DNA of 64,000 bases from Dioscorea cayenensis subsp. rotundata (taxonomy: Eukaryota > Streptophyta > Magnoliopsida > Dioscoreales > Dioscoreaceae), in contig NC_052482.1 of NCBI RefSeq assembly GCF_009730915.1, positions 744,001 through 808,000 of the forward strand. The letters are read 5' to 3'. The notes beneath the pieces are model-generated. The model ran no database searches and had not been told where the DNA came from. It was given only the letters and a program-made list of their open reading frames with translations. Position 1 is the first letter of the stretch; every line of letters begins with the position of its first letter. The position numbers were made by a program, and so were the translations under genes. This document shows positions 1-13,244 of the stretch, one piece after another.

Positions 1-2982
1 ATTGAGCAACGCAATTTTAGAAATTATGGAAGGGTAAAGTCATCAATTGAAGAACCTCCAGAGCTAGAATTGAAACCCCGCCCTGAGCATCTAGAATATG
101 CCTTCCTAGGGGAAGAATCGACACTCCCTGTGGTCATCGCTTCGGATTTAACAAGGGAACAGAAGGACTTTCTCTTGAGCATGCTGTAAAGGTACAAGAA
201 GGCAATCGCGTGGAAGATTTCTGACATTAGAGGAATCCGCCCATCTTTTTGTACTCATAAAATACTTATGGAGGATAATCACAAACCCACAGCAATTCCC
301 CAACGAAGACTCAACCCCAATATGAAGGAGGTCGTGAAGAATGAAGTCATAAAGTTGCTCGATGCGGGCATTATCTACCCGATCTCTGATAGAGCTTGGT
401 TGAGCCCAGTGCAAGTGGTGCCAAAAAAAGGGGGAATGAAAGTCATCACTAATGATAAAAATGAGCTTATTCCCACAAGAACAGTCACAGGTTGGAGAGT
501 TTGCATTGACTATAGGAAACTCAATAATGCCACGAGGAAGGATCATTTCCCTTTACCTTTCATTGACCAGATGCTTAACAGAATCGTGAGACATTCTTAC
601 TATTGTTTCTTGGATGGTCTTTCTGGATACTTTCAGATTCCTATCGCCCCAGAAGATCAAGAGAAGCTACTTTCACTTGCCCTTACGGGACATTTGCGTA
701 TCGTCGAATGCCCTTTGGGCTTTGTAATGCATCGGCTATATTCCAAAGATGCATGTTAGCAATCTTCGAAGATATGGTGGAAAATACTATGGAGGTGTTT
801 ATGGATGATTTTTCTGTCTTCGGGAATTCATTCGAGTTGTGCCTCAAAAATCTTGAACGAGTCTTAAAAAAGATGTAAGGAGAATAATTTGGTTCTTAGT
901 TGGGAGAAATGCCACTTTATGGTCAAGAAGAGCATTGTACTCGGTTATAAGATTTCAAGGAAAGGAATTGAAGTAGATAGAGCAAAAGTTTCCACCATTG
1001 AGAAATTGCCTCCCCCAAGTTCAGTGAAGGCAATAAGAAGCTTTCTGGGACATGCAGGGCTTTATAGAAGGTTCATCAAAGATTTTTCTGCAATTGCCAG
1101 ACCATTGACAAAACTCTTGGAAAAAGATGCTCATTTTGAGTTTAATGAATATTGCATGAATGCCTTCCTTTGTTTGAAGAAGAAACTTGTTGAAACACCA
1201 ATAGTGGTTTCTCCGGATTGGAATTTACCTTTTGAGGTGATGTGTGATGCAAGTGACTATGCAGTGGGTACAGTATTAGGACAAAGACGGGATAAACACT
1301 TCCATCATATTTATTATGCAAGTAAAACTTTGAATGATGCACAGGAGAACTACACTACCACGAAGAAAGAATTGCTAGCGGTGGTCTTTGATTTTGATAA
1401 ATTTCAATCATATTTGGTGCTATCCAAGGTAATTGTTTATTCTGATCACTCTGTACTCAAATACCTGCTGAATAAATCAGAGGCCAAGCCTTGATTGATC
1501 CGTTGGGTGCTTCTACTACAAGAGTTTGATTTAGAGATAAGGGATAAAAAAGGGGCAGAAAACTTGGCCGCTGATCATTTATCACGCCTTGAAGGGCCTA
1601 ATGATGAGGAGTTGAAGAGAGAAGGGATAATTAACACTTTTCCTGTGGAACAATTATGTAGTATTCAAATAGTGATAGAGGATGAGACTCTGTGGTTCGC
1701 TGACATTGCCAACTATCTAGTAGCAAAAATCTAGCCTAAGTGGCTTACTCCTCAACAAAAGAAAAAATTCTTCGCCGATTTGAAGCACTATATATGGGAA
1801 GACCCCTATTTGTTTAGAGTTTGTGCTGATCACATTGTCAGGAGATGTGTTTCGGTGAAAGAAGGACAAGATATTTTGCTGCACTGTCATTCGGGCCCGA
1901 TCGGGGGGCATTATAGTGGATACAGAACGTCTAAGAAGGTTCTTGATGCAGGGTTTTACTGGCCCACAATTTTTCAAGATGCTCAAACGCTTATACAGTA
2001 TTGTGATAATTGACAAAGAGCTGGTAGTATCTCAAAAAGAGATGAAATGCCGCAAACGTGGAATCAGGCTTGTGAGATATTTGATGTTTGCGGGATAGAT
2101 TTCATGGGACCATTTCCTAGTTCTCAAGGTAACAAATTCATCCTTGTAGCAGTGGATTATGTCTCCAAATGGGTGGAGGAGCAAGCACTTCCATCTTGTA
2201 ATACGAGGGGCGTGGTGAAATTCCTCAAGAAATTGTTCTCACGATTTGGCACTCCAAGGGCAATCATTAGTGACCGGGGCACTCATTTCTGCAACTCCCA
2301 ACTCGAAAAAGTTTTGAAACGATATGAGGTATCACCTAGAATCTTAGCTGCATATCATCCCTAAACAAGTGGTCAAGTCGAGGTATCTAACAGGGAATTA
2401 AAGAGAATCTTGGAGAAAACGGTAAGTCATCATAGGAAAAACTGGGCAGATCAACTTGATGATGCACTCTGGGCATATAGAATGGCATTTAAGACACCTA
2501 TTGGATCAACTCCGTATAGGTTGGTCTATGGGAAGGCTTGTCACTTGCCCGTCTAATTGGAGCACAAGGCTTATTGGGCTATAAAGCAATTAAACTTTGA
2601 CCCTCATATAATCGGCCACAAGAGAAAATTCCAGTTAAATGAGTTGGATGAATGGCGAGCCATGACATATGATAGCTCAGTACGTTACAAAGAGAAGACA
2701 AAGGAATACCATGACCGACACATAAAACAAGCTAAGCACTTCCAAGTCGGATATCAAGTGCTTCTCTTCAATTCAAGACTGAGGCTTTTCCCGGGAAAAT
2801 TAAAGTCAAGGTGGTATGGGCCATATACAGTGTTACAGGTATTTCCTCATGGCGCCGTGGAAATTTGTCACCCAACAAAAGGTGCTCTTAAAGTCAATGG
2901 CTATAGGTTGAAACATTATTTTCCAAGTGGCAACATGGCCCCAAAGGCTCGAGGTAACTTTCCTCCATTTGTTCCACCATGA
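1..2982 (+). pseudogene. Athila-type Ty3/gypsy pol remnant (RT-RNase H-integrase)
   Basis: Decayed polyprotein, cut on the left by the window edge. Reverse transcriptase runs from about 268 to 1000, with VVPKKGGM, the Athila-like RTVTGWRVCIDYRKLN and the catalytic FMDDFSVFG near 800. RNase H lies near 1240-1490 (DASDYAVG, then DHSVLKYLL). An integrase HHCC-type region lies at 1830-2010, and its catalytic core at 2095-2560 shows DFMGPF, SDRGTHF and [11 protein letters not shown] as the D, D and E segments. Reading is broken by stops near 187, 1492, 1732, 2011, 2362 and 2554 and by frameshifts near 685 and 876, so no full protein can be made. The insertion of NELIPTRTVTGWR-type sequence in the RT and the tail ending at 2982 fit the Athila lineage rather than chromoviruses. 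Lineage is inferred from motif memory; a phylogeny of the RT would settle it. Confidence 0.9.
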
Positions 2983-3903
2983 TTGTTTGAGGTAATGCAT
3001 GTCAAGCTAATGACGTTAAACAAGCGCTTCTTGGGAGGCAACCCAAGTTCTTTTCATTTCTCGTATTCTTTTTATCGTTTATGTTGTTGTGCTTAACTTG
3101 TGTTTTTAGTGTGGTTTAGTTATAGTTGCATTTTCATCGTTTCTCTTGGTTCATTAGCCTTTGTATTCTCTTGTTTGTCATGTGGTCTTTGAGCAATTCT
3201 TGTTATTGATGCATGCTTGTTAATGTTTTGAGTGTTTTATTGATGTTTCCGGATTTGTTTTTCAAGGTTTCATCCATAAAACGAAGTGTGCAATGTGTGG
3301 AGAAAATCGTTGTGCATCAGGAAAATCCCGAGGACCATCCTTGTGGCCGCAAGGATGCCCCTCGGGACTTATCCAGTGAGTCTTGAGGACCATCCTTGTG
3401 GCCGCAAGGATGGTCGGCAAGACCACCCGAGTGAGAGCTTATATAGTGGGGTTTTTGGGACTTTACTATTCACTCTTCTTCCCCATTCTTCTAACCTTCT
3501 CTTCCTCATTTCTCCACCATTTGTCTTCATTTTTTTTTGCTCTCCTCCTTCTCTTTTCCATTTTAGTGATAAAAATTTGGAGTTTGACAAGCTTTTGGCC
3601 GGATTCAACCCTTGGATTCAATCATCTTACTCTAGGGTAAGGGTTTGACCTCTCACTCAAAACCTTGAGTTCTTCTTATTGTTGAGGGTGGAATTTCTTG
3701 GATTTTTGTTGGTTTGTGAATGCTTAGTGATTATCAAAGTGTTTTCCTTGATTTGTAAAATTTTTGGCTACTTTTACAAGAAAGTTCATGAAAACATTTT
3801 CCGAAATTACTGTATCACTGTGCATTTTCTTGATTTTCTTCATTCTTTTGATGCCCACTTTGCTTGTAACTTAGTTGGATGATCTCCACCTTGTTTTTGC
3901 AGG
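2983..3903 (+). other. Athila post-pol non-coding spacer with duplicated palindrome
   Basis: No supported gene between the integrase stop and the third ORF. The opening stretch (GCTAATGACGTTAAACAAG and on, around 3007) is of the kind commonly found just after pol in Athila-like elements. Two copies of a 22-bp near-palindrome lie at 3336-3357 and 3391-3412. The 3460-3560 stretch is pyrimidine-rich. Small ORFs here (3286-3648) look like chance reading through the palindrome and the CT-rich tract. Confidence 0.6.
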
Positions 3904-4446
3904 ATGCCTATCAAGATATTTGCTTCCAAGAGAGCTAGGAGGGAACCTTCTCCTCCCGTGCAAGAACCAAGGTTTTCTAACGAAGAACATAAAACGCGTT
4001 ATGCACTCCTATCACAAAAAGTGTTCGGCACGGTTAGAAAAATTGATTGGGAAGCTTTGAACACATTGGGATTAGATGGCATAGTGTTGGAGCTCATTTC
4101 ACATGATAGTTGGGATAAATTATTTTTGATTGAAGAAGTCACATTCAAGGAACTTAGCTTGGAAGTCCTTAGCTCCATCGAGATGGTCAAGGAATACCCA
4201 TTCACTCACTAGTCTAACCACATCACTTTCCGAGCTTTTGGGAAGAAACGTCGTGTTTCTGAGAATGATATTGGTGTGCATTTGGGGTTATATACGGAAA
4301 TTTTTCTAAGATCATCCGCGTTCAAGCAATCAGTTGATGAAGTCCCACAGTTGAAGGCGAATGCATCTTATTGGAGTTCCATCTCGGCTAGCTCTCGAAC
4401 ACGAAAGGCCTCCTGTGGGCTCCTTTTTTCTCACCCGGCCTTTAAT
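3904..4446 (+). pseudogene. Athila third-ORF remnant (ATHILA ORF-1-like)
   Basis: ORF starting ATG at 3904, downstream of pol where Athila elements carry an extra ORF. Its N-terminus is basic (KRARREP). The pattern WDKLFLIEE, then LSLEVLSS and, past a stop at 4210-4212, HITFRAFGKKRRVSENDIGVH and LGLYTE resembles the plant transposon family that Pfam calls ATHILA. The in-frame TAG at 4210 and loss of similarity after about 4446 mark it as broken. Its role in the element is unknown in the family (an env-like position has been proposed). Family assignment is by eye only. Confidence 0.55.
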
Positions 4447-5117
4447 TAGGATTAGACCGGTTGAAATAAATGGACCACAAATCAAATTTAATTTTTTATG
4501 ACTTCCATTAGGGGCAAGCCCTTAATGTTAATTACCCTGGACATTGTCGCAGGAACCTCCGATTAAGAAATAAGTGTGAACAAGGAAATAAGTTGTGACA
4601 ATCAATTTTATTCATTTCAATAAATATGAATTCATGGATTTCATTGAAAATACAAGAAATTTGAAATCATCTTGACAGTCATCTTGACTTATGGACTTGT
4701 ATCCGAACTTGTGTCTTAGACGTTTTGCATTTTTGATTTGATTTGCATTTTGAATTTGATTTGAATTTCAAGTTATGACTTCTCCAAGTTGATGAACCAC
4801 AGACTTGATTTTGACTTTTTATTTTCTTTGTAGGTGTCTCTTTCATGGTGGGATGGAAGTGGGATGGAAGTGAGAAAGTAAGGAACTCCCACTTCTATAG
4901 AAGTCCCACATCATGTAAATCCTCTGCTACCTTAGATTCATGCTGAACATTACTATTTAACACCTCTTCCTTATCAAACCTGATGAATTCTAAAACATAA
5001 AAAAATGGCATATCAGATGAGTGCTGATAACAATCATAAAAAATTAAATGCATTGGAAATCTAGATATAACTAATAGAATCAATATGAATTAAAAAAAAA
5101 TATATATATCAATCCAG
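4447..5117. other. AT-rich intergenic sequence, nothing recognised
   Basis: No ORF or RNA gene supported. A short direct repeat GTGGGATGGAA occurs twice around 4848-4868. A purine/TA run (5092-5110) leads into the next repeat block. Confidence 0.5.
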
Positions 5118-5481
5118 GTTAAAGAAACCATTACATTCATCTTTAAAACAAGCATTTTAAATTCTGCCCAAATCTATCAATTCCTATGTTCAATCCATCT
5201 AAGTAGAAAGAATTATAATATGGTGAAACCACGACAAAATTGATAACAACAATATGAAATCAAACAAAACATGAATTGAGTTTAAAGAAACCATTAAATT
5301 CATCATTAAATCAAGCCTTTTAAAATTCTACAGTTTATCCAATAAAATGCTACATCTAAGTACCCAGAATTATAATATAAAACATAACTAATAACAACAA
5401 CATGAAATTAAACATAATATGAAATCAGTTAAAGAAACCATTAAATTCTTCCTTAAATCAAGCCTTTTAAATTCCAATGTA
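5118..5481. repeat. Three diverged direct repeats, ~145-165 bp period
   Basis: Three copies start at AAAGAAACCATTA (5121, 5284, 5431). Each is followed by a TCAAGCCTTTTAAATTC-like stretch, and the first two then carry an AGAATTATAATAT segment. Spacing is 163 and 147 bp. No coding potential was seen. Confidence 0.75.
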
Positions 5482-6040
5482 AAAATAGTTACATTAGAAT
5501 TCTGGTACAAATAATTCTAATGTAAACAAGTACAAAAGAATTCTTATTTGTATATTCACATGCATATTTAGCTTAAACATAACACTATCTGTATATTCAC
5601 ATGCATATTTCGTTTCATGTAAAAGCGGTGAGATAGGTACCTTTACTCGTGGTTCAATGGGATTTATAGAGAGAGTGTTATCTGTAACGATTCTGGAGAG
5701 AAGAGTACATAAAGCAATGGAGCTCAACTATGGAAGAAGACAACGACAACAAGAGGCAAGCTCACCGAAAAGTAGGATATTGACTTGGGGGTGGAAAGGG
5801 GAATGCTCGGACAAGTATGGTTTTGGGAAACCTAGAATTGCGGGTCAGGATTGGGATGAGGTGAAGAAGACTCTAGCTGAACTGGTGATGAGCTAGGATG
5901 ACAAGTCCACTACTTAACTTGCAGGTGTATTGGACTTCCACATAAGGCATTTCACTGAATATAATATCTTGACCTGGCAGCCACATCAGCACTATCACCA
6001 AAAATTAGAGCAGAAAAAGGCCCTTGTGGCCTCTTATGTG
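5482..6040. other. Intergenic sequence with an unconvincing small ORF
   Basis: A 79-codon ORF (5657-5896, plus) has no recognisable domain and no flanking gene structure. I do not support it as a gene. A direct repeat TGTATATTCACATGCATAT occurs at about 5549 and 5590. Confidence 0.4.
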
Positions 6041-7162
6041 CAACCAATGTAACTATCCCTCTTGCTTTGCAACAACTCTAAAGGTTTATTTATTAATTTA
6101 TTTAAAGGGGAAAAAAAACCCCATTTTATATTGGTGTTATTAGAATGGATTAGGATAAATTGGTGGAAGACAAATAATGATGATTTATGATATATCAAAC
6201 AATTGGGAAGATTTGTGACATAGCACTGAACTAGAGGACGAGTGTTCAATTTTATTAATTGAAAAATAACATATAATCAAAAGCTTGTATAACATATTCC
6301 ATAATTAATGGAATAGTACTTCCTTTTATTTATTTAATGTACTATTTGAGTGGGTTTTTTTTATTCTTTTTTAAATTTAATTCCCAACAGCTGAAGAAGC
6401 CTGCATTAAGTAAATTGAGCAACTTTGATTTTTTTTATTTGTTTAACTAAATTTTATCAAATAAAAAGAAGCAATAAAACATGTGGTGCAATCACCTATT
6501 TAAATCAGTTTCTTTTGATCTTTTTTAAATTTAATTCCTAATCCCCCAAGAAGTCCTCATTATAGTAAATTAAGCATCTTTGAATTTTTTATTTATTTAA
6601 TTAAATTTTAGTTAACAAAAAGAAATAAAAAAAACATGTGGTGAATTATATGTTTTTGGTAAATATCAGCTGGAAATGTCAATAACTATTTAGTTTATTT
6701 GTACCAAGTCAGTTACATAAGATTTTTGTCTCATTGAGGAGCTAAGTTCAAACTCCAACTAACCCATGGTTAGAGCACAAATATTGTAAAGCTCAGCTTC
6801 TCATATATATTAGTCTTTGACATGCAGCTCATTCACATTTATCAAAAAAACTACAACAACAAAGTATATATCTTTATTTTTTTCCTAACAACTTAGTTTA
6901 TTCAAAAATTACAAATATTTATTTTATCATTTCATAGCTCTAATGGTTGTATCCTCCATTGATACTCTAGTCGTCACAAGAATGAACAAAAGGTACACAA
7001 TTTCTTCACAAGAAAATGTATTATTTTGTCCTCCTACTTTGTTTGTTTAATAATAATTAGTTTATTTGTAATGGATGTTAATTTTTTTAATAACGTCTTA
7101 AATAAAAGTTTTCATTGATTTTATGAATATCAATATATATATTTGTCTTATTGGTATTTGTA

Positions 7163-7220
<58 letters not shown>

Positions 7221-8401
7221 GAGTGATATTTATTTTTTTTTCAATTTAAAATTTCCATCTAATATTTGCAACCAATGTAACTATCCCTCTTGCTTTGCAA
7301 CAACTCTAAAGGTTTATTTATTAATTTATTTAAAGGGGAAAAAAACCCCATTTTATATTGGTGTTATTAATGTCGCGTAAGGCATAGCTCTTAGAATGGA
7401 TTAGGATAAATTGGTGGAAGACAAATAATGATGATTTATGATATATCAAACAATTGGGAAGATTTGTGACATAGCACTGAACTAGAGGACGAGTGTTCAA
7501 TTTTATTAATTGAAAAATAACATATAATCAAAAGCTTGTATAACATATTCCATAATTAATGGAATAGTACTTCCCTTTTATTTTATTTAATGTCCTAGTT
7601 GAGTGGGTATTCTAAATTTAATTCCCAACAGCTGAAGAAGCCTGCATTAAGTAAATTGAGCAACTTTGATTTTTTTTATTTGTTTAACTAAATTTTGTCA
7701 AATAAAAAGAAGCAATAAAACATGTGGTGCAATCACCTATTTAAATCAGTTTCTTTTGATCTTTTTTAAATTTAATTCCTAATCCTCCAAGAAGTCCTCA
7801 TTATAGTAAATTAAGCATCTTTGAATTTTTTATTTATTTAATTAAATTTTAGTTAACAAAAGAAATACATGTAGGTGAATTATATTTTTGGTAAAATATC
7901 GATTTGGAAATGTCAATAACTATTTAGTTTATTTTGTACCAAAGTCGGGTTACATAAGATTTTCTTTGTCTCATTGAGGGAGGATAAGTTCAAACTCTAA
8001 CTAACCCGTGATTAGAGTGGCGAAATATTGTAGGTAGAACACTCAGTATATATTAGTCTTTGACGTGCACGCTCATTCACATTTATCGACTACAACAGCA
8101 AAGTATATATCTTTATCCTAACAACTTAGTTTATTCAAAATTACAAATATTTATTTTATCATGCAGAAGCTCTAATGGTTGTATCCTCCATTGATACTCT
8201 AGTCGTCACAAGAATGAACAAAAGGTACTTTTACAATTTCTTCACAGAAAATGTATTATTTTCGTCCTCCTACTTTTGTTTGTTTAATAATGGTAGTTTA
8301 TTTGTAATGGATGTTAATAATAACGTCTTAAATAAAAGTTTTTCATTGATTTACTATGAGATATCAATATATATTTTATGTCTTATTGCGTGTTTATGAC
8401 A

Positions 8402-8433
<32 letters not shown>

Positions 8434-9748
8434 ATATGCCCTATGGTAGTATAGTGATATTTATTTTCAATTTTAAAATTTCCATCTAACTTCTTTTGCA
8501 ACCAATGCTAACTATCCTCTTGCTTTTTGCAGCAACTCTAAAGGTTTATTTATTAATTTCATTTAAAAGGGACAGAATTTATATTGGGTGTTATTGTGCT
8601 ATCAGCGTCAAAGGCAGCGGCTCTTAGAATGGATTGGGATAAATTGGTAGAAGACAAATAATGATGATTATGATCTCTCTCAAACGTGGAAGTGTGACAC
8701 TTAGCACTGAACTAGAGTGCAGTGTTTAAATTTTCATTAATTTGAAAAATAACATATAATCAAAGCTTGTATATACACTATTCCATGTGTAGTGGAATAA
8801 GTACTTCCCTTTGTTGATTCAATGCGTATCTATTTGGGTGGTATTCTTTTTAAATTTCAGTCCCAACAGCTGAAGAAGCACTGCATTAGAGTAAAAGTGA
8901 GGCAACTTTGAGTGTTTGCCCAACTAAATTTTTGTCTAGATAGAAACCAATGAAAACGTCAATAACGTGCAATCACCTGTTTTAAATCAGTTTCTTTTGC
9001 TGCTGCTGGAATGTAATTCCTAATCCCAAAGTCCTCACATTATAGTAAATTTGGGCATCACTTTAGTTTTGTTTATTTAATTCAAATTTTGGTTATGACA
9101 GATGAAATCGTAAATCATGTAGTGAATTATATGTACATATCCCATTGAAAATGTCTGATAGCTATTTACTTTTATTTGGCGCAAAGTTCGTTACATGTGG
9201 ATTTTGTCTCTACATTCGAGGGAGGTGAGAGTTCAAACTCCATTGCCTTATGGTGAGAGCGCCATGAATATTGTAGGCGCATTTCTACGTATATGTGAAA
9301 ATCTTTTGGCCGTACATCTGACTTATTCACTGCATTTATCAAAACTACAGCAACAAAGTATATATCTTTATCTAACAACTTAGTTTATTCAAAAATTACA
9401 AATATTTATTTTATCCATTTCCATAGCTCTATTGGTCATGTATCCTCCATTTGTTACTCAGTGATCGTCTGAATGAACAAAAGAGTACGATTTATTCAGA
9501 GAGTGTATTATTTGTTGTCCTCTCCTACGCTGTTTGTAATAATGATTAGTTAATTTGTAATGGATGTTAATTTTAATAACTGCTTAGAATAAAAGTTTTT
9601 CATTGATTTGCATGGATATCAGTATACTTATTTTGTCTTACTATTATTTGTAACCTCTCTCTCTCTCTCTCTTCCTCTCTCTCTCTATATATATATATAT
9701 GTGTATGTATATATAGTGATATCAGTTTAGGAAATTTCCATCTAATAT
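6041..9748. repeat. Three tandem copies of a ~1.23 kb non-coding unit
   Basis: Units start at CAACCAATG: 6041, 7269 and 8499, giving periods of 1228 and 1230 bp; the array ends near 9748. Each unit contains AAACATGTGGTG-type AT-rich sequence, a CTCTAATGGTTGTATCCTCC-like stretch, and a (CT)n tract; units 1 and 3 follow this with (TA)n and unit 2 with a short TATATATG. Copies 1 and 2 agree closely. Copy 2 has an added TGTCGCGTAAGGCATAGCTC stretch that copy 3 shares in garbled form. Copy 3 carries frequent one- to few-base insertions and substitutions throughout. No conserved ORF spans the unit, so it is probably non-coding. I cannot assign it to a known element. Confidence 0.9.
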
Positions 9749-10276
9749 AGGTAAAAAGATTTGGAGCTTTTATAAAGATCATCAGCATCTAGCTCGACCC
9801 AACTAATTCCTAGGAGCGTTCAGACGCTGTAGAGGCCCCTTCTATTAGAATTACTGGATGTCTGTAATTCTATCAAGGTATTTGCAAAAGCAATGGTGTA
9901 GAAAAGTCGTCATGAGAGGTGCAAAGCTGCAATCCAGGGCAGGTTCAATTGAGGCTTATGTCCAGCATTTTGTGAGGATGCTGTGGCTGCGTTAACCCAA
10001 ATTACCAAGGGCAGGCTTTGACACAGAGTTGTTTCATAGATGGCTTGAGTGATGTAATCAGGAGAAAGGTGATTAACTCATGACCCACATAACACTGGGG
10101 TGATCAATAACACTGGGACTCAATTGGGAATGAATTATTTGAAACTGTGAGTTTTTGTTGCATTAACCACAGGTTACTACATATTAGGCTTCTCACTTGC
10201 ATGTTTAACAGGTGAATGCTCTACTCTGCTATAATAGAGATATCTCAAATTTACACAAGGAAACTGATACATGAAA
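9749..10276 (+). pseudogene. Possible Ty3/gypsy gag fragment next to the gap
   Basis: At about 9935-10070 the plus strand reads SIEAYVQHFVRM in one frame and then CFIDGLSDVIRR in another. This has the layout of a retrotransposon gag core (YVxxF...FIxGL...). The frame breaks and the short length make this only a fragment. The rest, up to the N run, has no clear feature. Confidence 0.35.
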
Positions 10277-11276
10277 NNNNNNNNNNNNNNNNNNNNNNNN
10301 NNNNNNNNNNNNNNNNNNNNNNNNNNNNNNNNNNNNNNNNNNNNNNNNNNNNNNNNNNNNNNNNNNNNNNNNNNNNNNNNNNNNNNNNNNNNNNNNNNNN
10401 NNNNNNNNNNNNNNNNNNNNNNNNNNNNNNNNNNNNNNNNNNNNNNNNNNNNNNNNNNNNNNNNNNNNNNNNNNNNNNNNNNNNNNNNNNNNNNNNNNNN
10501 NNNNNNNNNNNNNNNNNNNNNNNNNNNNNNNNNNNNNNNNNNNNNNNNNNNNNNNNNNNNNNNNNNNNNNNNNNNNNNNNNNNNNNNNNNNNNNNNNNNN
10601 NNNNNNNNNNNNNNNNNNNNNNNNNNNNNNNNNNNNNNNNNNNNNNNNNNNNNNNNNNNNNNNNNNNNNNNNNNNNNNNNNNNNNNNNNNNNNNNNNNNN
10701 NNNNNNNNNNNNNNNNNNNNNNNNNNNNNNNNNNNNNNNNNNNNNNNNNNNNNNNNNNNNNNNNNNNNNNNNNNNNNNNNNNNNNNNNNNNNNNNNNNNN
10801 NNNNNNNNNNNNNNNNNNNNNNNNNNNNNNNNNNNNNNNNNNNNNNNNNNNNNNNNNNNNNNNNNNNNNNNNNNNNNNNNNNNNNNNNNNNNNNNNNNNN
10901 NNNNNNNNNNNNNNNNNNNNNNNNNNNNNNNNNNNNNNNNNNNNNNNNNNNNNNNNNNNNNNNNNNNNNNNNNNNNNNNNNNNNNNNNNNNNNNNNNNNN
11001 NNNNNNNNNNNNNNNNNNNNNNNNNNNNNNNNNNNNNNNNNNNNNNNNNNNNNNNNNNNNNNNNNNNNNNNNNNNNNNNNNNNNNNNNNNNNNNNNNNNN
11101 NNNNNNNNNNNNNNNNNNNNNNNNNNNNNNNNNNNNNNNNNNNNNNNNNNNNNNNNNNNNNNNNNNNNNNNNNNNNNNNNNNNNNNNNNNNNNNNNNNNN
11201 NNNNNNNNNNNNNNNNNNNNNNNNNNNNNNNNNNNNNNNNNNNNNNNNNNNNNNNNNNNNNNNNNNNNNNNNNNNN
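10277..11276. other. Assembly gap (1000 N)
   Basis: Exactly 1000 consecutive N, the usual placeholder for a scaffold join of unknown size. The four ORFs that run through it are artefacts. Confidence 0.99.
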
Positions 11277-13244
11277 TGTATATATTTATATATTTCAAAT
11301 CTAGAAACGAACGTTGTAGCTATTGGATCATCTAACGATAAATATTTATTTATCAATATTATTGAATAGCACTAAATAATATTATATAATAGTTTATAGC
11401 AATTATTAATTAGTAAATGTGTAGTAGTGTTTATATAAATAATAGCGGTTGGATTATCATTTAATATTTATAAATAAATATTTTATGTTTAATTTGTGTA
11501 TTTATATATATATGAGGACTAATTATTTAGGAACATTTCTAGATTTGAAGTGGTATCCGTTGGCAACGGTTACAATCTATTCAAAAACAATTTTAAACAA
11601 TGTGAAACAGTGTTATACATGTCGTACTATTTAAACAATAGCTTGTGTTAGTATGGAGATGACTTAAACTCTCTTTCTATATATTTCGATACTTATGTAC
11701 GAGTGAGGTTAGGTTTAGAAAGAGAAACGAAGGGCTAGATATGTAACAACTTATCGTTTGTCTGCAAATTGAAAATTTGTGAATGGACTTATATCTATAT
11801 ATGGTATGCCCCGATCCTAGCGGGGCACGTAGTGATCACTACGACAACAAAGAGTGGACCCTACAACATTCCATCTCCTAGTCACCGTAAGGCTCAAAAC
11901 AATTCTGCTAACATAACTCACTAAAGAAAGAGACAAAATCCACAACAGAACCAACCAAAGTTCTAAATACAATAAGAAAGTAGAAATACAGAAACAATAT
12001 ACAAAAGTCAAGTCTAGTGGATCCATAAAGTTTACATGCACATTACAAACTAACCTAGACACGGAGAAAGAAGAAAGGAGAGTAATAAGTCTATTGTCTG
12101 TCTAGCACAACCCAGTCTAACGTCGTAGTCTGAGAAAGAAAAAAGGAGAGTGATGAGTAATAGATGTTACCTGGTGAGTGGTAACATCATAGATATAACA
12201 GAGTAATAAAAAATTTCAAATAGTAATTACCACAATAATAATATAAAAAAGTAGCTCGAAATATTCAACAGATTAACAGTTAACACAATGATTTATAAAT
12301 AGTACAAGTAAATAACATTTTCCAACACATTAAGCACAACTCAAAATACAAACTGGCCTCAAACTATTTCCGAGCTAATCGTGGCTGCAACTAAAGACTT
12401 TTAAAAAAAAAAAAAATGTTGCCTTCCTTGGTGTTGGCCACTGAGATTCTTGTGTGGTGACCCCAGGTTTCTCCCATATAAGAACCCCCTGTCAATGGCT
12501 CCACGCACCTCTTAACCAGGGTAAACTCAGGGTTGACCATGCTACCTCTTATCAGGCCAGACCATGGGACCCCCACTGCAGTGTCGAACTAACGTCCGTA
12601 GTCACCATCAAAACCAAATGTCACAATGTAAGTCTTTCCAAGTCCAACTAGAGGAATCTACCATACGATGTTTGAATATGAAAATACACGTCAAACCATA
12701 TTCTATTTGCATATAAATACATATACATATGAACATGCTTCTTTCAAAATAAATACGCATAAGTATAATAGAATCAACTATTCTAAATAAGTTCATGCTC
12801 AAAGTATATATATAAATATAAAATATATATCAAATGAAATTTGATTTATCATCAGAAATATATTATAAAAATACATAAAAAAATATTATTATATTTTTAT
12901 TAAATCTATGCAAGTATGGATTTAGCCACTCACAGAACCAGACATTTCGCCTCGAGACGTGCTCACTTATGACGATTTCCTTCCTCTTGGAGGATGCTTT
13001 GCCACCTAAATACAAGGCTAAAATGCATGTGAATGAAATGTTACATGTCGAGCATGTAACTCTAAGTTTTTAGGAGAATACGATGTCATTTTAGACCTAA
13101 ATGACCTCAAACTGGAGTAAACCTAGTAAAATTATTTATAATTTAAATAAATAGAATCATGCAATGCAAATGCAACCACATATTATTATTGTACACTATG
13201 AACACCAAAATTCAAAAAACCTCATAACCACTAAATCAAAAGAA
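11277..13244. other. Non-coding, probably degraded transposon sequence
   Basis: No gene supported. At 11806-11826 a 7-bp inverted repeat (TGCCCCG / CGGGGCA) opens a stretch reminiscent of gypsy LTR starts. The stretch at 12900-13090 (GGATTTAGCCACTCAC and on) also has an LTR-like look. Short ORFs (11817-12062, 12391-12651, 12608-12802) have no recognisable domains. The block probably sits between the gap and the PHS1 3' end as old repeat debris, but this is an inference from texture only. Confidence 0.35.

Noticed and set aside
5657..5896. 79-codon ORF upstream of the tandem repeats
   Set aside because: No domain, no neighbours in frame, and sits in repeat-rich sequence.
10177..11356. Four long ORFs of 354-375 codons
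   Set aside because: They run through the 1000-N gap and consist almost entirely of unknown residues.
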